Part shown: positions 47,850-60,535 of the stretch, one piece after another
Position numbering within the stretch: position 1 is the stretch's first letter
How the letters are laid out: every line of letters begins with the position of its first letter
Notes under the pieces: model-generated
Told to the model about the DNA's origin: nothing
Databases searched by the model: none
What the model saw: only the letters and a program-made list of their open reading frames with translations
Translations under genes and position numbers: made by a program
Assembly: GCA_947397865.1 (NCBI GenBank)
Contig: OX377618.1
Location: 160,114,524-160,178,523, forward strand
DNA: 64,000 nucleotides
Reading direction: 5' to 3'
Source of the DNA: Polietes domitor
Taxonomy: Eukaryota; Arthropoda; Insecta; Diptera; Muscidae

Positions 47850-48880
47850 CTGTAGCTCCTCTCCTTATGCGTCACTTTGACTCTTCTTGATTTTGATTTG
47901 ATTTTCCGATAATTCGGTAGTATTTATTAAATTGAACACACAAGCGGCGGAAAGGATCATTATTAGCGTAATTTGTGCGGAAGTTATCAATGTAAACAAC
48001 TGAAAAGTTTTAGTAGGTCTTTGAAGTATATTTGTAAACATTCTATTCATGATAATATTTGAATCAATGTTGTCATGGATAACATTCATCAGGAAAGTAA
48101 TATTAAGCTTAGTAAGACGAATTCTCAAAGATTGTAACTTAATGAGATTAAGCCTAAATTCATATGATGGCAGTATGCGGGGGTTCCACCCACGTCCACG
48201 TAGACAAACAAAGAGGAATTGTTTTTGAACATATTTAATAATGTTGCTATGAATAGTATAAGATGGGTCCTATACAACAGAACCATACTCAAGTATGCAG
48301 CGAACCAATGGTTTATATAATTGTTTGGTAACTGAAGGATCAGAATACTCCTTACTCCAATAAGCTTTGTTTACTATCATTAAAATGCGAAGTCGAAAGT
48401 GCAGACGTTGATCTAATAAGATTCCGAGGTCCAGAAAGGTATCTACAGTCTCGAGTTCGTGATGACCAAAAAAATAATTGGTTCTAGATTGTTTAACTGT
48501 AGAAATGCTATTTGTTTACATTTCAATATTTAGTTCCATTAAATTTACTTTACACCATTCATGAAAACAAGCAAGTTCAGATTGTAGATAACATTGCTAA
48601 AACGGATCTTCAACGGACCGAAATATTTTTACATTATCAGCATACATGAGAATATTAGAATGTCGATTACAGATGGAAGGTCATTAATAAATAGTGTAAA
48701 TAAAACAGGGCCATGATGGCTACCTTGTGGTACACCGGAAGACACCACCATTTCCTTTGAAATAGCGTTTCCGAATTTTACCCTTTGGATTCGACCACAT
48801 AAATAGCATTTTAACCAAGACTTGATTTGCGTGCAAATCGAATCAAGTATTTTCAAAAGGGACATTCAAGAATTAAAATG
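47850..48880 (-). pseudogene. Jockey-like LINE, C-terminal half of reverse transcriptase
   Basis: The minus strand reads SWLKCYLCGRIQRVKFG, GVPQGSHHGPVLFTLFINDL (about 48690-48755), then after a frame change MYADNVKIF (about 48620-48645), where the catalytic motif is normally YADD. The region continues through HHELETVDTFLDLGILLDQ, LYKPLVRCILEYGSVV and an 87-codon tail to 47865. Several stops and frame changes are present. The 5' two thirds (ORF1, endonuclease, palm N-terminus) are missing. It belongs to the same broad group as the copy at 27724-29770 but is clearly a different family. Inactive. Confidence 0.85.
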
Positions 48881-49500
48881 TTCTATGCAAATATTTGCGG
48901 GAAAATTTCAGTGGAGGTTACCAAATACACCAAATTTGTAAATAAGGCTCTTCACGCTTATATAGCAAAATTACACGCCAATGTTTACTAATAACATTTT
49001 GCTTCCCAATTTAAATAAAACAAACGTTGGCTGTAAATTCAAAAATTGTGAAAAGAGCCTTTAGAAACAAGTCAACAAGAATAATTTATTTTCTCTGCAT
49101 ATAAATGACTTAAACCTTACCAAACCCCAATTTAACCTTGCTAGTCAACCTACAGTTTGATCTAACCAGTCATAGCAGTCAGTTTTTGTTAAGTTCGACA
49201 TTTGTAGCTGTAAATTATCACTAAGCCGAGATAGTGAAAATATGTGGCTGCATAATTAAAAATGATGTGTTCACAATGTTGCATTTAAAATTTGGATTGT
49301 TTAATGATGGTTTGCAATATATTCCGTCCATGTGTCTAGCCATCTGTTTTCCGTGTATTTTTTAAGTTCCATATTTTCCAAAAAAGTATAATTTTTTATA
49401 ATTGTATTCGAATAATTCAGAGGACGAATTTTTAGACGTTTAGAGCCACTTTCGATGGTTTTTCAAAAAGACAACAATAAAATTGGTCTCGTCAGAAATT
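48881..49500. other. AT-rich noncoding stretch
   Basis: I see no gene or named repeat between the LINE fragment and the family B fragment. Confidence 0.4.
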
Positions 49501-49810
49501 ACAAATAAAAACGGCGTTGAGTTCGGCCGATCTCTATATACCCTGCACCATGGATTGTATTTCACAGAGGCTGTCGATTTTCATAGAAGTTGGTGCATTT
49601 TAAACTGCCTTTCCATCTTATTTTAATTCCAAAAGTACAAATTTTGAAAAACCATTTTCTCTCACGTACACAGTGCAAGGTAATCGAACTTCATGATTGT
49701 ACCCATTTTTGCCTTACAAGTAAACAAAGTACGAGTTTGGAAAAATTCCTATGCAATCAGAGGTGCTGTCGTTTGATTGGCATCATTTTCATTCCTCTAT
49801 TCCCATTTTG
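49501..49810 (+). repeat. Family B 5' fragment
   Basis: Starts ACAAATAAAAACGGCGTTGA, GTTCGGCCGATC, CCCTGCACCATGGATTG and follows the 5' part of the element at 13568 to about 49800. It switches there to family A sequence without its 5' terminus. Confidence 0.65.
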
Positions 49811-50055
49811 TTACACTCCACTTTCTATCCTATTACAATTCAATTCGGTAGAAAAAGTTAAATCGAGAAGGGTTTTTGTATCCTGTAAATGAATTTGACA
49901 AAAAATGTTAAATCGGAAAGGACCTTTGTATGGAGGTATATTGAAACATGGAACGATGTGACCCGCTTTCACCATGTATGTTTATAGGTGAAATATAATA
50001 TGCAAAGTTTGGCCAAAATCGCTTAAACATTTGGGAGCAACATTTGTATATATAT
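49811..50055 (+). repeat. Family A 5' fragment
   Basis: Begins TTACACTCCACTTTCTATCC and continues with GACAAAAAATGTTAAATCGG and CATTTGGGAGCAACATTTGT as in 21590-21800. It lacks the ACAAGTAAGG terminus. The junction with family B at about 49810 indicates recombination or nested insertion with later loss. Confidence 0.6.
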
Positions 50056-50274
50056 TAGAGAGGCTTCAAAATAAAAGTTGTGGATGTTCCCGACTAAAAT
50101 GAAAGATTGGTTTGTTTTATGTGTTCTCCCGAAATATTTCGCTTTTATCATTGTCTGTTCGTGAGCTGGACGCGTTCAAAACAACCTCTATAAATCAGGT
50201 TTTTATTGAATAAAATTCACGGTGAGAATGGTAATTAGAAAAAACCTGCTAGAAATTAATATCAAGCCATATCA

Positions 50275-50820
50275 AAACATTAAAATTTCACGACTCTACC
50301 TGCAATAATTTATTTGGTACCATTTATCTCCCATTTTGTCCCGCGCATCCCTTAAAAGTACAAATTCCGAAAATTCAGAGAAATTTACATATCAAAATTC
50401 AGGATTCTAGCTGCAATACTTTAGTTTGTACCATTTTTATCCCTTTTTGTTCCACTCACCCTTATTTGTACAATTATCGCAAAATCCATTTATGTTGCAA
50501 GTCTACGTTTTCAGATAAATTTAAGTACCGATTTTCACGAATATAGCTGCATTGCATAAATTGGTACAATTTTGATCCCTTCTTATCTCTTTTCTCCCTT
50601 AAAAGTAAAAAATTTCACTTTTTATAGCTCGTCTGCATGCCAAGTCCAAGGCAAACGCCAAATTTTCATGTTTCTAGCTACTGCGTTTAGTCATGGCGAA
50701 GGTTCGGCTTACGCCTTTTGGTCCCATTTCACCCCCTAAAATACGAATTTCGTAAAACCCTTTCTTAGTCACTGATCATTGATAAGTCAGTTAGTAATGC
50801 AACTCTTTTATATATATAGA
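50275..50820 (-). mobile_element. Helitron-like repeat (family C), opposite strand
   Basis: Read from 50820 downwards it starts TCTATATATATAAAAGAG, TTGCATTACTAACTGACT, matching 11137. It continues with modules bearing GGGACCAAAAGG, AGTAGCTAGAAACATGA and GATAAAAATGGTAC. An A precedes the TC start in element orientation, as expected for a Helitron. The 3' end is not defined. The preceding 50056-50274 holds nothing recognised. Confidence 0.6.
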
Positions 50821-52712
50821 TAGATACATTTTCATGATATACGACATCTACATCTCATCTTAGTGTTTGAAAAAGAGTCTGCTTCGCACATTCTAATATC
50901 TTTAAACAATCGAAACAATTGCATCCCACAAGTTTACATGAATATAAAAATGGTTACCATATTTCCATAAAATCATATTTACTCTTTTTTTTGCAATGCG
51001 ACACAAATTGATTTTTGAATTGAATTCCATCACCGCAAAGGAAATTTACCACGAAACACAATTGCCGGGCAAAATAACAATCCGCAACAGCAACAAAGGG
51101 GAAGAAAACAGCCGCATCACGACTGGCATAATGGGTAACAGTAGGAGAGCAAAACAGCAACACCAGCAGCAATCACCCGACGACGATACCATGAATTTGT
51201 TGTATCCAATTCAATCCAATACAGAAACGGAAATACAATACGAACACAACAAAGCGGAAATGCGGTGGTAAAGCAGAGCGAGAGGGAACAAGGACCCGAT
51301 TGAAATGAATTGAATGAAATCATATTTTATGCTACAATGGAACCAAGGAGAGGAAGACGTCGACCAAAGAACGTTGAACCTGAACCATGCCGAACAGAAG
51401 AGAACAGAACTGAACACAAGGTGTTGGGGGAAATGAGAAATGATTGCTGTTCACTTGGGATTGTTAGGGAAACTGCAGGTATGCATACGTTCCATTGCGC
51501 CCAAAGGACAACAAAGGAATGTTTCATTCAATCTCTTTGTGTATGGCATGGAAATGCAAAAAAAGAATAAGAAGTTTTCCGTGATTGCAATGCACCCACT
51601 TATTTGTGGTAACTTAAATACCAGGGAGCATATAAAAATCTAAACATATGCTGACATTCCATTTTCCGTGAAGTCTCCGTGTAGCTGCTGTTTTTGTCAT
51701 CTTAGGTCAGTTTAAAAATGTACATCTGTGTACGTTTAAGCGATGCCACATATAGCGGAATACCGAATTTTGCACCCAAAAAAGAAAACATAAAAAACGC
51801 AATTGGAATGCAGGACAAAATGACCGACAACATAAAGTTTACCAACACTCGACCAATGGCCAACATCAACTTATGTACACTCATGCACAAAACAGTTTTC
51901 ACAACATCAACCGGACCCTTGAGGTTGCAACAAGCATCGCCACAAAACAACAGCCAAAATACAACTGGTCCATGTACACATACAGTGCACCGCCAAAATT
52001 TGTCGTCCGAATGAAAGCTAATCTGCTGAAACTATAAATACAAAATAAGTACATCGATATAAGATAATTAGAATAAAATGGTATATTTGGAGGAAGTGGG
52101 TTTATTCAACTTTGGCTGTGTAAAAGATGTTCGTTACAAATTTTTGCAAGAGGAAAAAAAATTAAAAATAAATAACTATATAAAATTTAATATAATTTTA
52201 ATTGATTATAAATATAATATATATTATAATTTAAATTTTCAGAGCCTGTAGAACACAACTGTAGCTGTTTGTACAGAAATAAAAAAATGTAAATTTCGAC
52301 AAACTGGGGAAACCGGTGTGTTCATGTCGGTTAACCGGCTTTTCAAATGCAAATTATTTGAATATCGCGTGTATATATCGTACAATAAATAAATTTTAGT
52401 AGCCTTACGCATAAAGTAATTAAAGTGAGATCAAATCACGAACTGTGCAAAAATGACGGGAGAATCGTCTCAGGCCTAATTGTTAATAAATTGCCAGCTT
52501 AAAGCCGATCTTCGAGATTCACTAAAAACTAGTTTTTAAATAATTTTTACAAAGTCACTTTCATTTTCATGACACATTATTTAGTAGAACTAAGTTTATA
52601 GAAGAAAAATTTTAGTTTGTTGTGTATAATTCACTAATTGATCATACATACTCACATAATACGTAATGCTAAACTAATACAGCTGTTTAATGCATTTTTA
52701 ACAGGCATTATC
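50821..52712. other. Noncoding stretch with a less AT-rich, CA/AAC-rich core
   Basis: The core at about 50990-52020 is richer in C and A (AACA, CAGCAACACCAGCAGCAA) and looks single-copy. ORFs of 66-98 codons lie on both strands (for example 51310-51570 and 51718-52014) without any recognised domain. It may be untranslated or intronic sequence of a host gene. The rest is AT-rich. Confidence 0.35.
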
Positions 52713-53918
52713 CTTTTTATACACTCCACCAGAGTATGATGCCTTTGTGCATTTGTTTGTAACACCCAAAAGGAAGTGAGATAGACCCATTGTTAATTAT
52801 ACCGATCGACTTAGAATCACTTCTTGAATCGATTTAGCCATGTCCGTCCGTCTGTCCGTCTGTCCATCTATTGTTGTAATCAAATTACAGGTCGCAATTA
52901 TAGTCCGATGTTAACAAAAATTGGCGCAAGTAAGTTTTGTGGATCAAGGACGAACGCTATTTAATTTGAAGCAAATCGGTTTAGATTTAGATATAGCCCC
53001 CATACAAATGTCGCTTCCGATTTGACTTTTTCCACTCTAGAAACCACACATTTTATTCGGTTTGCTTCAAATTTGGCACAGTACCCTATAATTGAACTGG
53101 AAACAGCTACGCTGAAAATCGATCAGATCGGTTCAGATTTAGATATAGCCCCCATACAAATGTCTCTCCCGATTTGACTTCTTCCGCTCTAAAAACCACA
53201 TATTTCCCTCGATTTGCTTCAAAGTTGTCACAGAACTCTATAATTGGACTGGAAACATCTGTGGTGAAAATCGGTCAGATCGGTTCAGATTTAGATATAG
53301 CCCCCATACAAATGTCGCTTCCGATTTGACTTTTCCACTCTAGAAACCACATATTTTACTCGATTTGCTTCAAATTTGGCTTAACACCTTATATTCTACC
53401 GAGAAACACCTGTGGTGAAAGTGGGTAAGATCGGTTTAGATTTAGATATAGCCCCAAGCAAATGTCGCTCCCGATTTGACTTTTTCCGCTTTAGCAACCA
53501 CATATTGTACCCGATTTGTTTTGAAATTGGCACAACATCTTATAATATAACTAAAACAATGTCTAAGTGGGTAAGATTGGATCAGATTTAGATATAAATA
53601 TATATAGATATAAATTCATCTATATATGTATATATACAAATATTGACTACAAATTTTTAACCGATTTTGGCCAAACTTTACATATTACATTTCACCTATA
53701 AACATACATGGTGAACGCGGGTCACATCCTTCCATGTTTCAATATATATCCATACAGATGTCCGTTTCGATTTAACATTTTTTGTCAAACGCATACATTT
53801 ACAGGATACAAAAATCCTTTCCGATTTCACTTTTTTTACAGAATTGAATTATAATAGGATAGAAAGTGGAGTGTATCATATAGTCGGCTCCGTCCGACTT
53901 TAGCCTTTACTTACTTGT
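52713..53918 (-). mobile_element. DINE-like repeat, most complete family A copy
   Basis: Read from 53918: ACAAGTAAGTAAAGGCTAAA, the palindromic GTCGGACGGAGCCGAC, GATACACTCCAC, then five tandem units of about 145 bp carrying GGGGGCTATATCTAAATC. A GGACGGACAGACGGAC tract follows, then CATGGCTAAATCGATTC, and the 3' end CTCTGGTGGAGTGTATAAAA, whose GGAGTGTAT is an inverted copy of the sub-terminal ATACACTCC. No protein is encoded. This copy shows the full architecture that the others lack in part. Confidence 0.8.
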
Positions 53919-55347
53919 TAATTTAACACTTATGCCGGGTATCATAGGGTGCGAATAAGTATTTAAAATAATTTTTGAAAAAAATAAATTCTTTCGAACT
54001 TTGTAGTCCTTTCAAGGGTCTACAGGATGTATTTTACGGTGTTGTATTTTTAATGGAAACTTATGTTTTGGGTTAAGTAAACCCAAAAAAATATTATAAT
54101 TTTGCCTGTATTTAAAAAACGGCTAGTTCTGTTTTGTAAAATATTAAATACAGAATACCGTTTTTTTTTATGTGGAAAAGCCGAAAACCAACTTAGAAGC
54201 AGCTGCCTAGAAACAGACGCCAAAAAATCGATTTGCTGTCAAAATGATAGTATGCAATTTTAAATTTTACTAAAAATATATAAGAATTACACCATGCTAC
54301 AGTCCAAAAACACTGGTAGGTATTATCGACTAGATTAAGAATCGGTATAAATTTCCCAGACACCCCAAAATCTTGAGTTACGGGTAAAAAAATCAGTTTT
54401 TCGTACCGTTGCACACTTATAATCCTGTAACTTACCGATTTTAATTTTTTCGTCAAATTTCATCTCATCATCATCAACCTGGAGCTTTCGATAGGTGCTT
54501 TTACACAGCAAACACATTTAAAAAATAGCAATTTTTCAAATTTGGCAATGTTTATGCACATTATTTTGTTTGGTAACCGCACGTCCTTTAAATTATTTAA
54601 GCAACACATTTAGTGAGGAGTAAAACGACGCATTGTTTTTAAATATCAGTTAGTAATTGACTGAGTTAGTGAAGTTTTTATTTATACAATACAAGTTTTG
54701 GTCATTCCAGTTCGCATCTCTCATTATTTTACGAATTGAAGTCAAATAAAAATATATAAAATTCATCTCAAGAGAGAAAAATGTTAAGAAAGTTTGGAAC
54801 AAATTTTAATTATTTTTATTGGATCTCAATTCCTAAAATAAAAAGAAAATATGTCCGTCAAATGAAACCAAAATCCACCACAATCTAAAATCCTTCGAAC
54901 CTTGATAATATCGAATTCCTAAATCGTTACTTTTATATCCATAAATCTATCTGAATTTCAGTGATATCATCCATTCATCTTCAAGATGTAGGTGGTTGTG
55001 GGTTTGTTGAGCTATGAATGATGAATTTTTTTTTTTCAAATAAATCTGTATTATCGTATTATTATGATAGTCCAATATCCTTACCAAACTACAAAAAGTA
55101 TTGTGAAAAAAATATGTATTTCTTTTATAATCTGTTCCCCAACAACAAACTTGTTATAATTTCAAATTTTTCAGATACAATTATGGGTCCAATAAAGGGT
55201 CGTTGATGGGTAACTTTGCAGGAAGACTCTTTAATCCAGAGTAACAAAAACTGGCATCTTGATTTTTAATTTTATTTCTTCTGCCTTTTTGCTGGACGAT
55301 CTCATAAGAATTTCCAACTGCTTTATTGACAATTTGTTGACTAACAG
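53919..55347. other. AT-rich noncoding stretch
   Basis: No gene or named repeat is recognised. ORFs of 60-87 codons at 54193-55206 show no domain. Confidence 0.4.
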
Positions 55348-55361
55348 CATTATGTCTATAA

Positions 55362-55557
55362 TTGTTTATTTATTTATTATGAATTACAATACAAAGTAAA
55401 TTTATATTCTAATTTTGGGTCCAGGGATTGAGCCGGGGTGACTAAGACCATTGTAGCTAGTTATTGCAGCGACAGACAAGAGCCTCTGGTGGGAATCGAA
55501 CCCACAACCCCCACGCTGATAGCCGGGCACGCTGCCAACTCGACTACCGGGGCGCTC
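55362..55557 (-). mobile_element. tRNA-derived SINE with perfect 14-bp target duplication
   Basis: The head on the minus strand starts GGAGCGCCCCGGTAGTCGAG and has a perfect B-box core (GGTTCGATTCC). It is followed by the body seen at 864-1056 and an AATAAATAAATAAA tail. Flanks at 55348-55361 and 55558-55571 are identical (CATTATGTCTATAA). The sharper A and B boxes and intact duplication suggest this copy is younger than the one at 864. A 76-codon ORF at 55438-55668 reads the tRNA head in antisense and is not a gene. Confidence 0.93.
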
Positions 55558-55571
55558 CATTATGTCTATAA

Positions 55572-57109
55572 CTCCAATAAGTTTATGAAAACTGAACTGA
55601 ATCGATTGCGAAAATGCGGTCGCAAACTGCGTTCAGAAAAAAATCAAACAGAAAAAGAAGAGTTGTAGTCATACATTGGTTTAGTTGACATTTATTCTAA
55701 AAAGTTTGTCCAGAAATAATATTTGGTTAGAAAAACTACGTCCAGTATTTCCCAGAAAATTACAGCTGAACAAACACTTCTGCCACATACTGTATGTTTG
55801 TACATGCTTAAGTACATATTCCCTTGTACATGTTGTTGGCGAAACAAACTGCACAATACAACACTTCAAGCGCAGGAAAATCAAAAAAATCCTGTGCAAA
55901 CAATTGTATACAATGTGACAAAAAGCATCATCCACATCGTTCTGATTGTAAGTGAAGTTAAACATGAATATGCATAAATGAAGCTGGAATACCCTTCCAC
56001 TTGAGACTAAATATTACAAGAGAGGAGCGCTGTTTACTACTGCTCCGCTCGAACAATAACTCTAACTCTCCCGATTTGAGCGATTTTGGTAATTGATTAA
56101 ATTGGCGGTCTTTAAAACTTAGCAAAAGTGTCACATTTACAAATAATAAGTTGTATTAGATAAAACCTTCAAAATATACCCCAACTTGTTTGTACTTATT
56201 CGGTTGCTGCACTCAATTACACCGTGTTATAACATTTATGTACCTTCGAAAAATTCCTACCAGTGATCTCAAATTACCATTGTATTTTCTTGAAATTTCA
56301 TTATATAAATAGATCCTTAATCCCGATCTTTTTTGAGTTCCAAATTTTTTAATATCTAATTAGCATTTAAAATGGTTTCTTTTCCATCTGAGACCCCATA
56401 AAGTTTATATATATATATATACAGTAATGATTGATGAAGCAATCATATATTAGCACATAAACGAAATGAGCTTGGAGGTGAACATTTTCCGTATATACGA
56501 TAGTTTTCTTGAAATATAATACAAACTCATTTGAGAGACTATACAAACTTGTAAACGTAATAACTTCAGATTTTTAGTTGATCTTTTTAAAGAACAGAAT
56601 ACCAATGCAATACTACGTACATAAATTTAGTGTACATGGCTCGGTGTTTGGACATTTCAATTCCACATAAATACAGTGTAATCCATTCGAAATATTTAAA
56701 TTGTTTGAACACCTTGTCGTATACGTATCGTCGCTGCTTTAGCAGCAACTAAATTAATCATACGCAGTATTGGCAAAGTCCACGTGTTACGAATGATTCA
56801 ATAAACCTTTAACACTCTCCAAACAATATAAAATGTGTCATTTAACCAAAATTAAAACTTGAAGTAGATGCAACGACTTTCCTGAAAATGTTGTATGAAT
56901 GCTTTTGAATGACACTCGGTGGTCATTTAAATTGAGAAAAGGAAAGTAGCATACGGGGAAAGAGAACCCTGGATATGTGAATATCTTAGCAAATATGTGA
57001 ATATTTTTTCGCAGATATAAAACATCGTCTGTACCTAGATGGCACATTTATTTTTCAGCATAAAGTTTGATTTGGTTCACAAGATGCACAAAGTAAAGAG
57101 TTCAGGTAT
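55572..57109. other. AT-rich noncoding stretch
   Basis: No supported gene or named repeat. ORFs of 77-94 codons at 55681-55977 overlap on both strands, without features. A short AT dinucleotide run lies at about 56407-56422. Confidence 0.4.
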
Positions 57110-57200
57110 ATGTAGGGTTTCTCTACCGGGAACGATTTCCCTGGATTCCCCTCCATTTTCATTCCCTAGTTTTCCTAGGGAAATCCCGGAAAGTGCTCTT
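57110..57200 (+). repeat. Fragment of family G terminal sequence
   Basis: TAGGGTTTCTCTACCGGGAA followed by several CCCTGG/CCTAGGGAAATCCCGG blocks resembles the ends of the hAT-like family at 6032 and 57960. No second end is found nearby. Confidence 0.45.
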
Positions 57201-57959
57201 CATAGATTTTTTTCATTACAATGCAATCTTTCTTATAATTTTATTTACTATCCCGTGATTCGGTATGTCCACGTCATACTACTGTCCAGGGTAAAGTCTA
57301 AACTTTCTCAAATTAACGGGAAATCTGGATGTTTATGTAAATACATATTTTTGGATGTATGCCAAAAATCAAAGGTCTTTGTTGGTATTCATCTTCAATA
57401 TGTACATGAATATATACAAATGCCATAAATTAAGGGAATACAGTAATGATTGATATTATTCGCCTTTAAATTATCATTGGAAAATGTTCACAAATTGTGT
57501 GCATGTGAAGTATTAAATAAATAAAATTTATTTAAATCTCATAGATTTTGGCCCACTATGGTACCTAATAGTAAACATTTTCGTATATATAAAGTTGATG
57601 TCTTAATTATACTAGATTCTTCTAATTTATTTATTTATCATTGTTATATAATAATAATGCAGCAGCTGACAAAAAGATAGATGATGTAAGGGAGAGAGGA
57701 AAACGTTGTATTTTCTTAACCTTTTTAAAAATATAATCCATAAATACGCTATTTAATTTGTAAATGTTTAAAGTTTACCATAGTATTCGGACTCATCTGA
57801 CACCATCGTATTTAAAATAGTTGTATCTCCCACACAATTTTCCCTATCCTAGCTAAATTTAAATTCTTTATAACTTCCATACCGGAGCATGGAATCCACC
57901 ATAACTTGATATTTGGTCATGTTTTACAGCTGTTTTATAAACGTGGACGACCATGTGCC
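57201..57959. other. AT-rich noncoding stretch
   Basis: Nothing recognised. Confidence 0.4.
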
Positions 57960-58920
57960 TAGGGTTTGGGTTTCCCGGACTTTTTTCGGGAAAACCAGAA
58001 TGACATTTTTCATCCCGGGAATTCCCGGGTATGTCTAATATGGTTTAAAATATAGTAATTGGTGTGCTTCGTTTCGTTATTGGTTTTCAAACCCATTAAC
58101 GCCACCATATACGTTCGTGTACACTATTTCAAGGTTTTCGTACTTTTCAATATGAATGTAATTCCTGATTATTAAACTATATGGCACAAGTGATCGAGAA
58201 GAACAAAACAAAAATAACCTAAAAATATTTTTTGAAAATAAATTGAATAAATGATATTAACATTGGGCGTTAATGGGTTAAAATACTGATATATTACAAA
58301 TTAAAAACTAATGTTTTTGTCAAAATATTTTAGATATTAGTTTTATTTTACTAATAGTTTACTCTAGACAAATCGTCAGAATTGAATGATTCATAATATT
58401 TTACATTTAAATCACAATTGACGGACACCTACATTAGATTCAAAATTAAAAAAAATGTTTAAGGATACAAAGAACTCGTATGTCTGAGAATTTCATGACG
58501 TCTTTAATTTAAAAGATTCATTCTAGAGAGGAAAATATTTTACAGATACAGGGGGAAATATTCTAAACTGTAAAAACAATAGAAACATTAACAAGTAAAA
58601 AGGCGTTGAGTTCGGTCGGGCCGAATCTTATATACCCTCCACCACGGAGTACATTACAAGAGTATTATCAGCAGATTAGACGCTGTCGACATTACATAGA
58701 AGTGTTCTACCATATTAGGTAAATTGTGATGCTTCATTATTATAATATTAATAGTTCTCTACTATATATAAATATAAAACTTCAAGTGTAATCAAAAAGT
58801 TAAAGCAAAATAATCAATAAAATATTTTTTTATTATTTCCCGTATTTAAATTTAAAGTCTTTTCCTGGGAATTCCCGTCCAATTTTTTTCAGGAATTCCC
58901 GGACTTCTTTTTGGCAAATA
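57960..58920. mobile_element. hAT-like family G element, interrupted
   Basis: The left end TAGGGTTTGGGTTTCCCGG and the following CCCGGGAATTCCCGGG match the inverted right end of 6032-7474, including the inner block AATATGGTTTAAAATAT. At 58845-58915 similar GGGAATTCCCG sequence occurs in inverse orientation. The interior block TTCTAAACTGTAAAAACAAT (about 58561-58580) is an inverse match to about 6680-6700 of the other copy. A family B 5' end (58591 to about 58690) is inserted in it. I see no convincing target duplication, so the exact right end is uncertain. Confidence 0.55.
58591..58690 (+). repeat. Family B 5' fragment nested in family G
   Basis: ACAAGTAAAAAGGCGTTGAG, TTCGGTCGGGCCGAATC and TATACCCTCCACCACGG match the 5' end of the element at 13568. 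Similarity is lost after about 100 bp. Confidence 0.65.
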
Positions 58921-58952
58921 GGGCTGGACATATAAGACGCTCACTTACTTAA

Positions 58953-59847
58953 TTTTATACACTCCGCGAGAGTATTATGTCTTTGCGCATTTGTTTGTAA
59001 CACCCAAAAGGAAGCGAGATGGACCCATTGTTAATTATACCGATCGATTTGGAATTACTTTTTGAATCGATTTAGCAAGCAGGTCGCAATTGTAGCCAGA
59101 ACCAAATGAAACTTTGCACAACGAATTTTTTCGGCATAAGGACGGACGCTATTTAATTTAATTTGAAGAAAATCGGTTCAGATTTACATATAGCCCCATA
59201 CGAATTTCACTCCCGATTTGACTCTTTTCACTGTAGATACCACATATTTCAACTAGAAACTCCTGTGGTAAAAAATGTGTTAGATCGGTTCAGATTTATA
59301 TATAGATCCCATACAAATTTCGCTCTTAATTCGACTTTTTCCGCTCTAGAAATTTTATTGGATTGTCTTCAAATTTGGCAAAACATCTTATATTTCCACT
59401 AGTAAGACCTATTGTGAAAATAGGTCAGATCGGTTCAGATTTATATATAGCTCCCATTCAAGTTTCGCTCCCGATTTGACTTTTTCCGCTATATAATCCA
59501 CATATTTTAACAGATTTTCTTCAAATCTTGCATAATATCTTATATTTTAACTAGAAACTGCCATGGTGAAAATAGGTCAGATCGTTTCAGATTTATATAT
59601 AGCTCCCATACAAATTTCGCTCTCGGCTTGACTTTTTCCTCCTCAGAAACCAAGCATTTTCACGAATTTCTTCAAATTGAGCATAACACGTTATACTTGA
59701 ACTGGAAGAACCAATTGTGCATGTGGGTCACTTTATTCCATGTTTCCTTCTCGTTTTCACTTTTTTACCGAATTGAATTGTATTCGGATTGAAAGTGGAG
59801 TGTATCATATAGTCGGCCCCGTCCGACTTTAGCCTTTCCTTACATGT
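58953..59847 (-). mobile_element. DINE-like repeat (family A)
   Basis: Termini as in 52713-53918: ACATGTAAGGAAAGGCTAAA and GTCGGACGGGGCCGAC at the 5' end on the minus strand, GGAGTGTATAAAA at the other. There are four tandem units of about 145-150 bp. It lacks the GGAC tract. Its reading frames, such as 59163-59402, are read-throughs of the tandem units. Confidence 0.75.
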
Positions 59848-60059
59848 TTTAATTGTATTTTGGTCCAATATCTCAAAAATGTTAAAAATTGTGGGTTCCA
59901 AACAAAATTTTGCATATTTTTACTAGTTTCTGTATCTGAAAAAAATTAAAAAATAAATTTGTTGCACGCAAAGAACTCCGTTCACATATGAAAGAAATTA
60001 GACATTATGTGAAATATGTTGTTTGCAAATTATGGAATTTTATTTATATAGCTCTTGCT

Positions 60060-60535
60060 AGACACTTCCAGTACATAGGTCGTATTATTTCACTGAACCA
60101 ACACTCAGGGGATGTCTCCTATAAATACAGTTCGTTGGCGGAAGGAAGATAAGGTACTCTTTTCTAAATCTCGTTATTAGCGGAAAGATATTTGCCGGAG
60201 TCGATTCCACATACGGCAAAGAACGAGTTCATTCTGTAATCTGTAGTGCGGTCGGTTGACGGAAATCGACAACAAATGGGTGAGAGTTCCTCGCGAATTT
60301 ATACCGAACGTTCTCACGGGCGGAAAAGAACGAAGAACAAATACCATGAAAGTATAGATAGAAAAAAGACACACAACCCACATTATGACGAGATTCAAAG
60401 GAAACAATAGAATTGGATATCCTATCGTCACCTGTCAACACCATCGCCCTCCTCTGGACACGATCAAGTAACTCTAGGGAAGATCCTGGAGCACGCGGCC
60501 ATATACGGGAGTTGCATTCCATCTTTAAGTTTCTA
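60060..60535 (-). pseudogene. Non-LTR retrotransposon, extreme C-terminal fragment
   Basis: The minus strand from 60522 reads MECNSRIWPRAPGSSLELLD, RVQRRAMVLTGDDRISNSIV, RHNVGCVSFFYLYFHGICSS, and HPFVVDF. After a frame change near 60270 it continues NRPHYRLQNELVLCRMWNRL. This is the well-conserved post-reverse-transcriptase region of an insect LINE (CR1/jockey-group type; clade not resolved here), distinct from the other three LINE remnants. No catalytic motif remains. It has no functional neighbours. Confidence 0.8.

Noticed and set aside
55438..55668. 76-codon ORF beginning MTKTIVASYCSDR on the plus strand
   Set aside because: It reads the antisense of the tRNA-like SINE head, a common source of false proteins.
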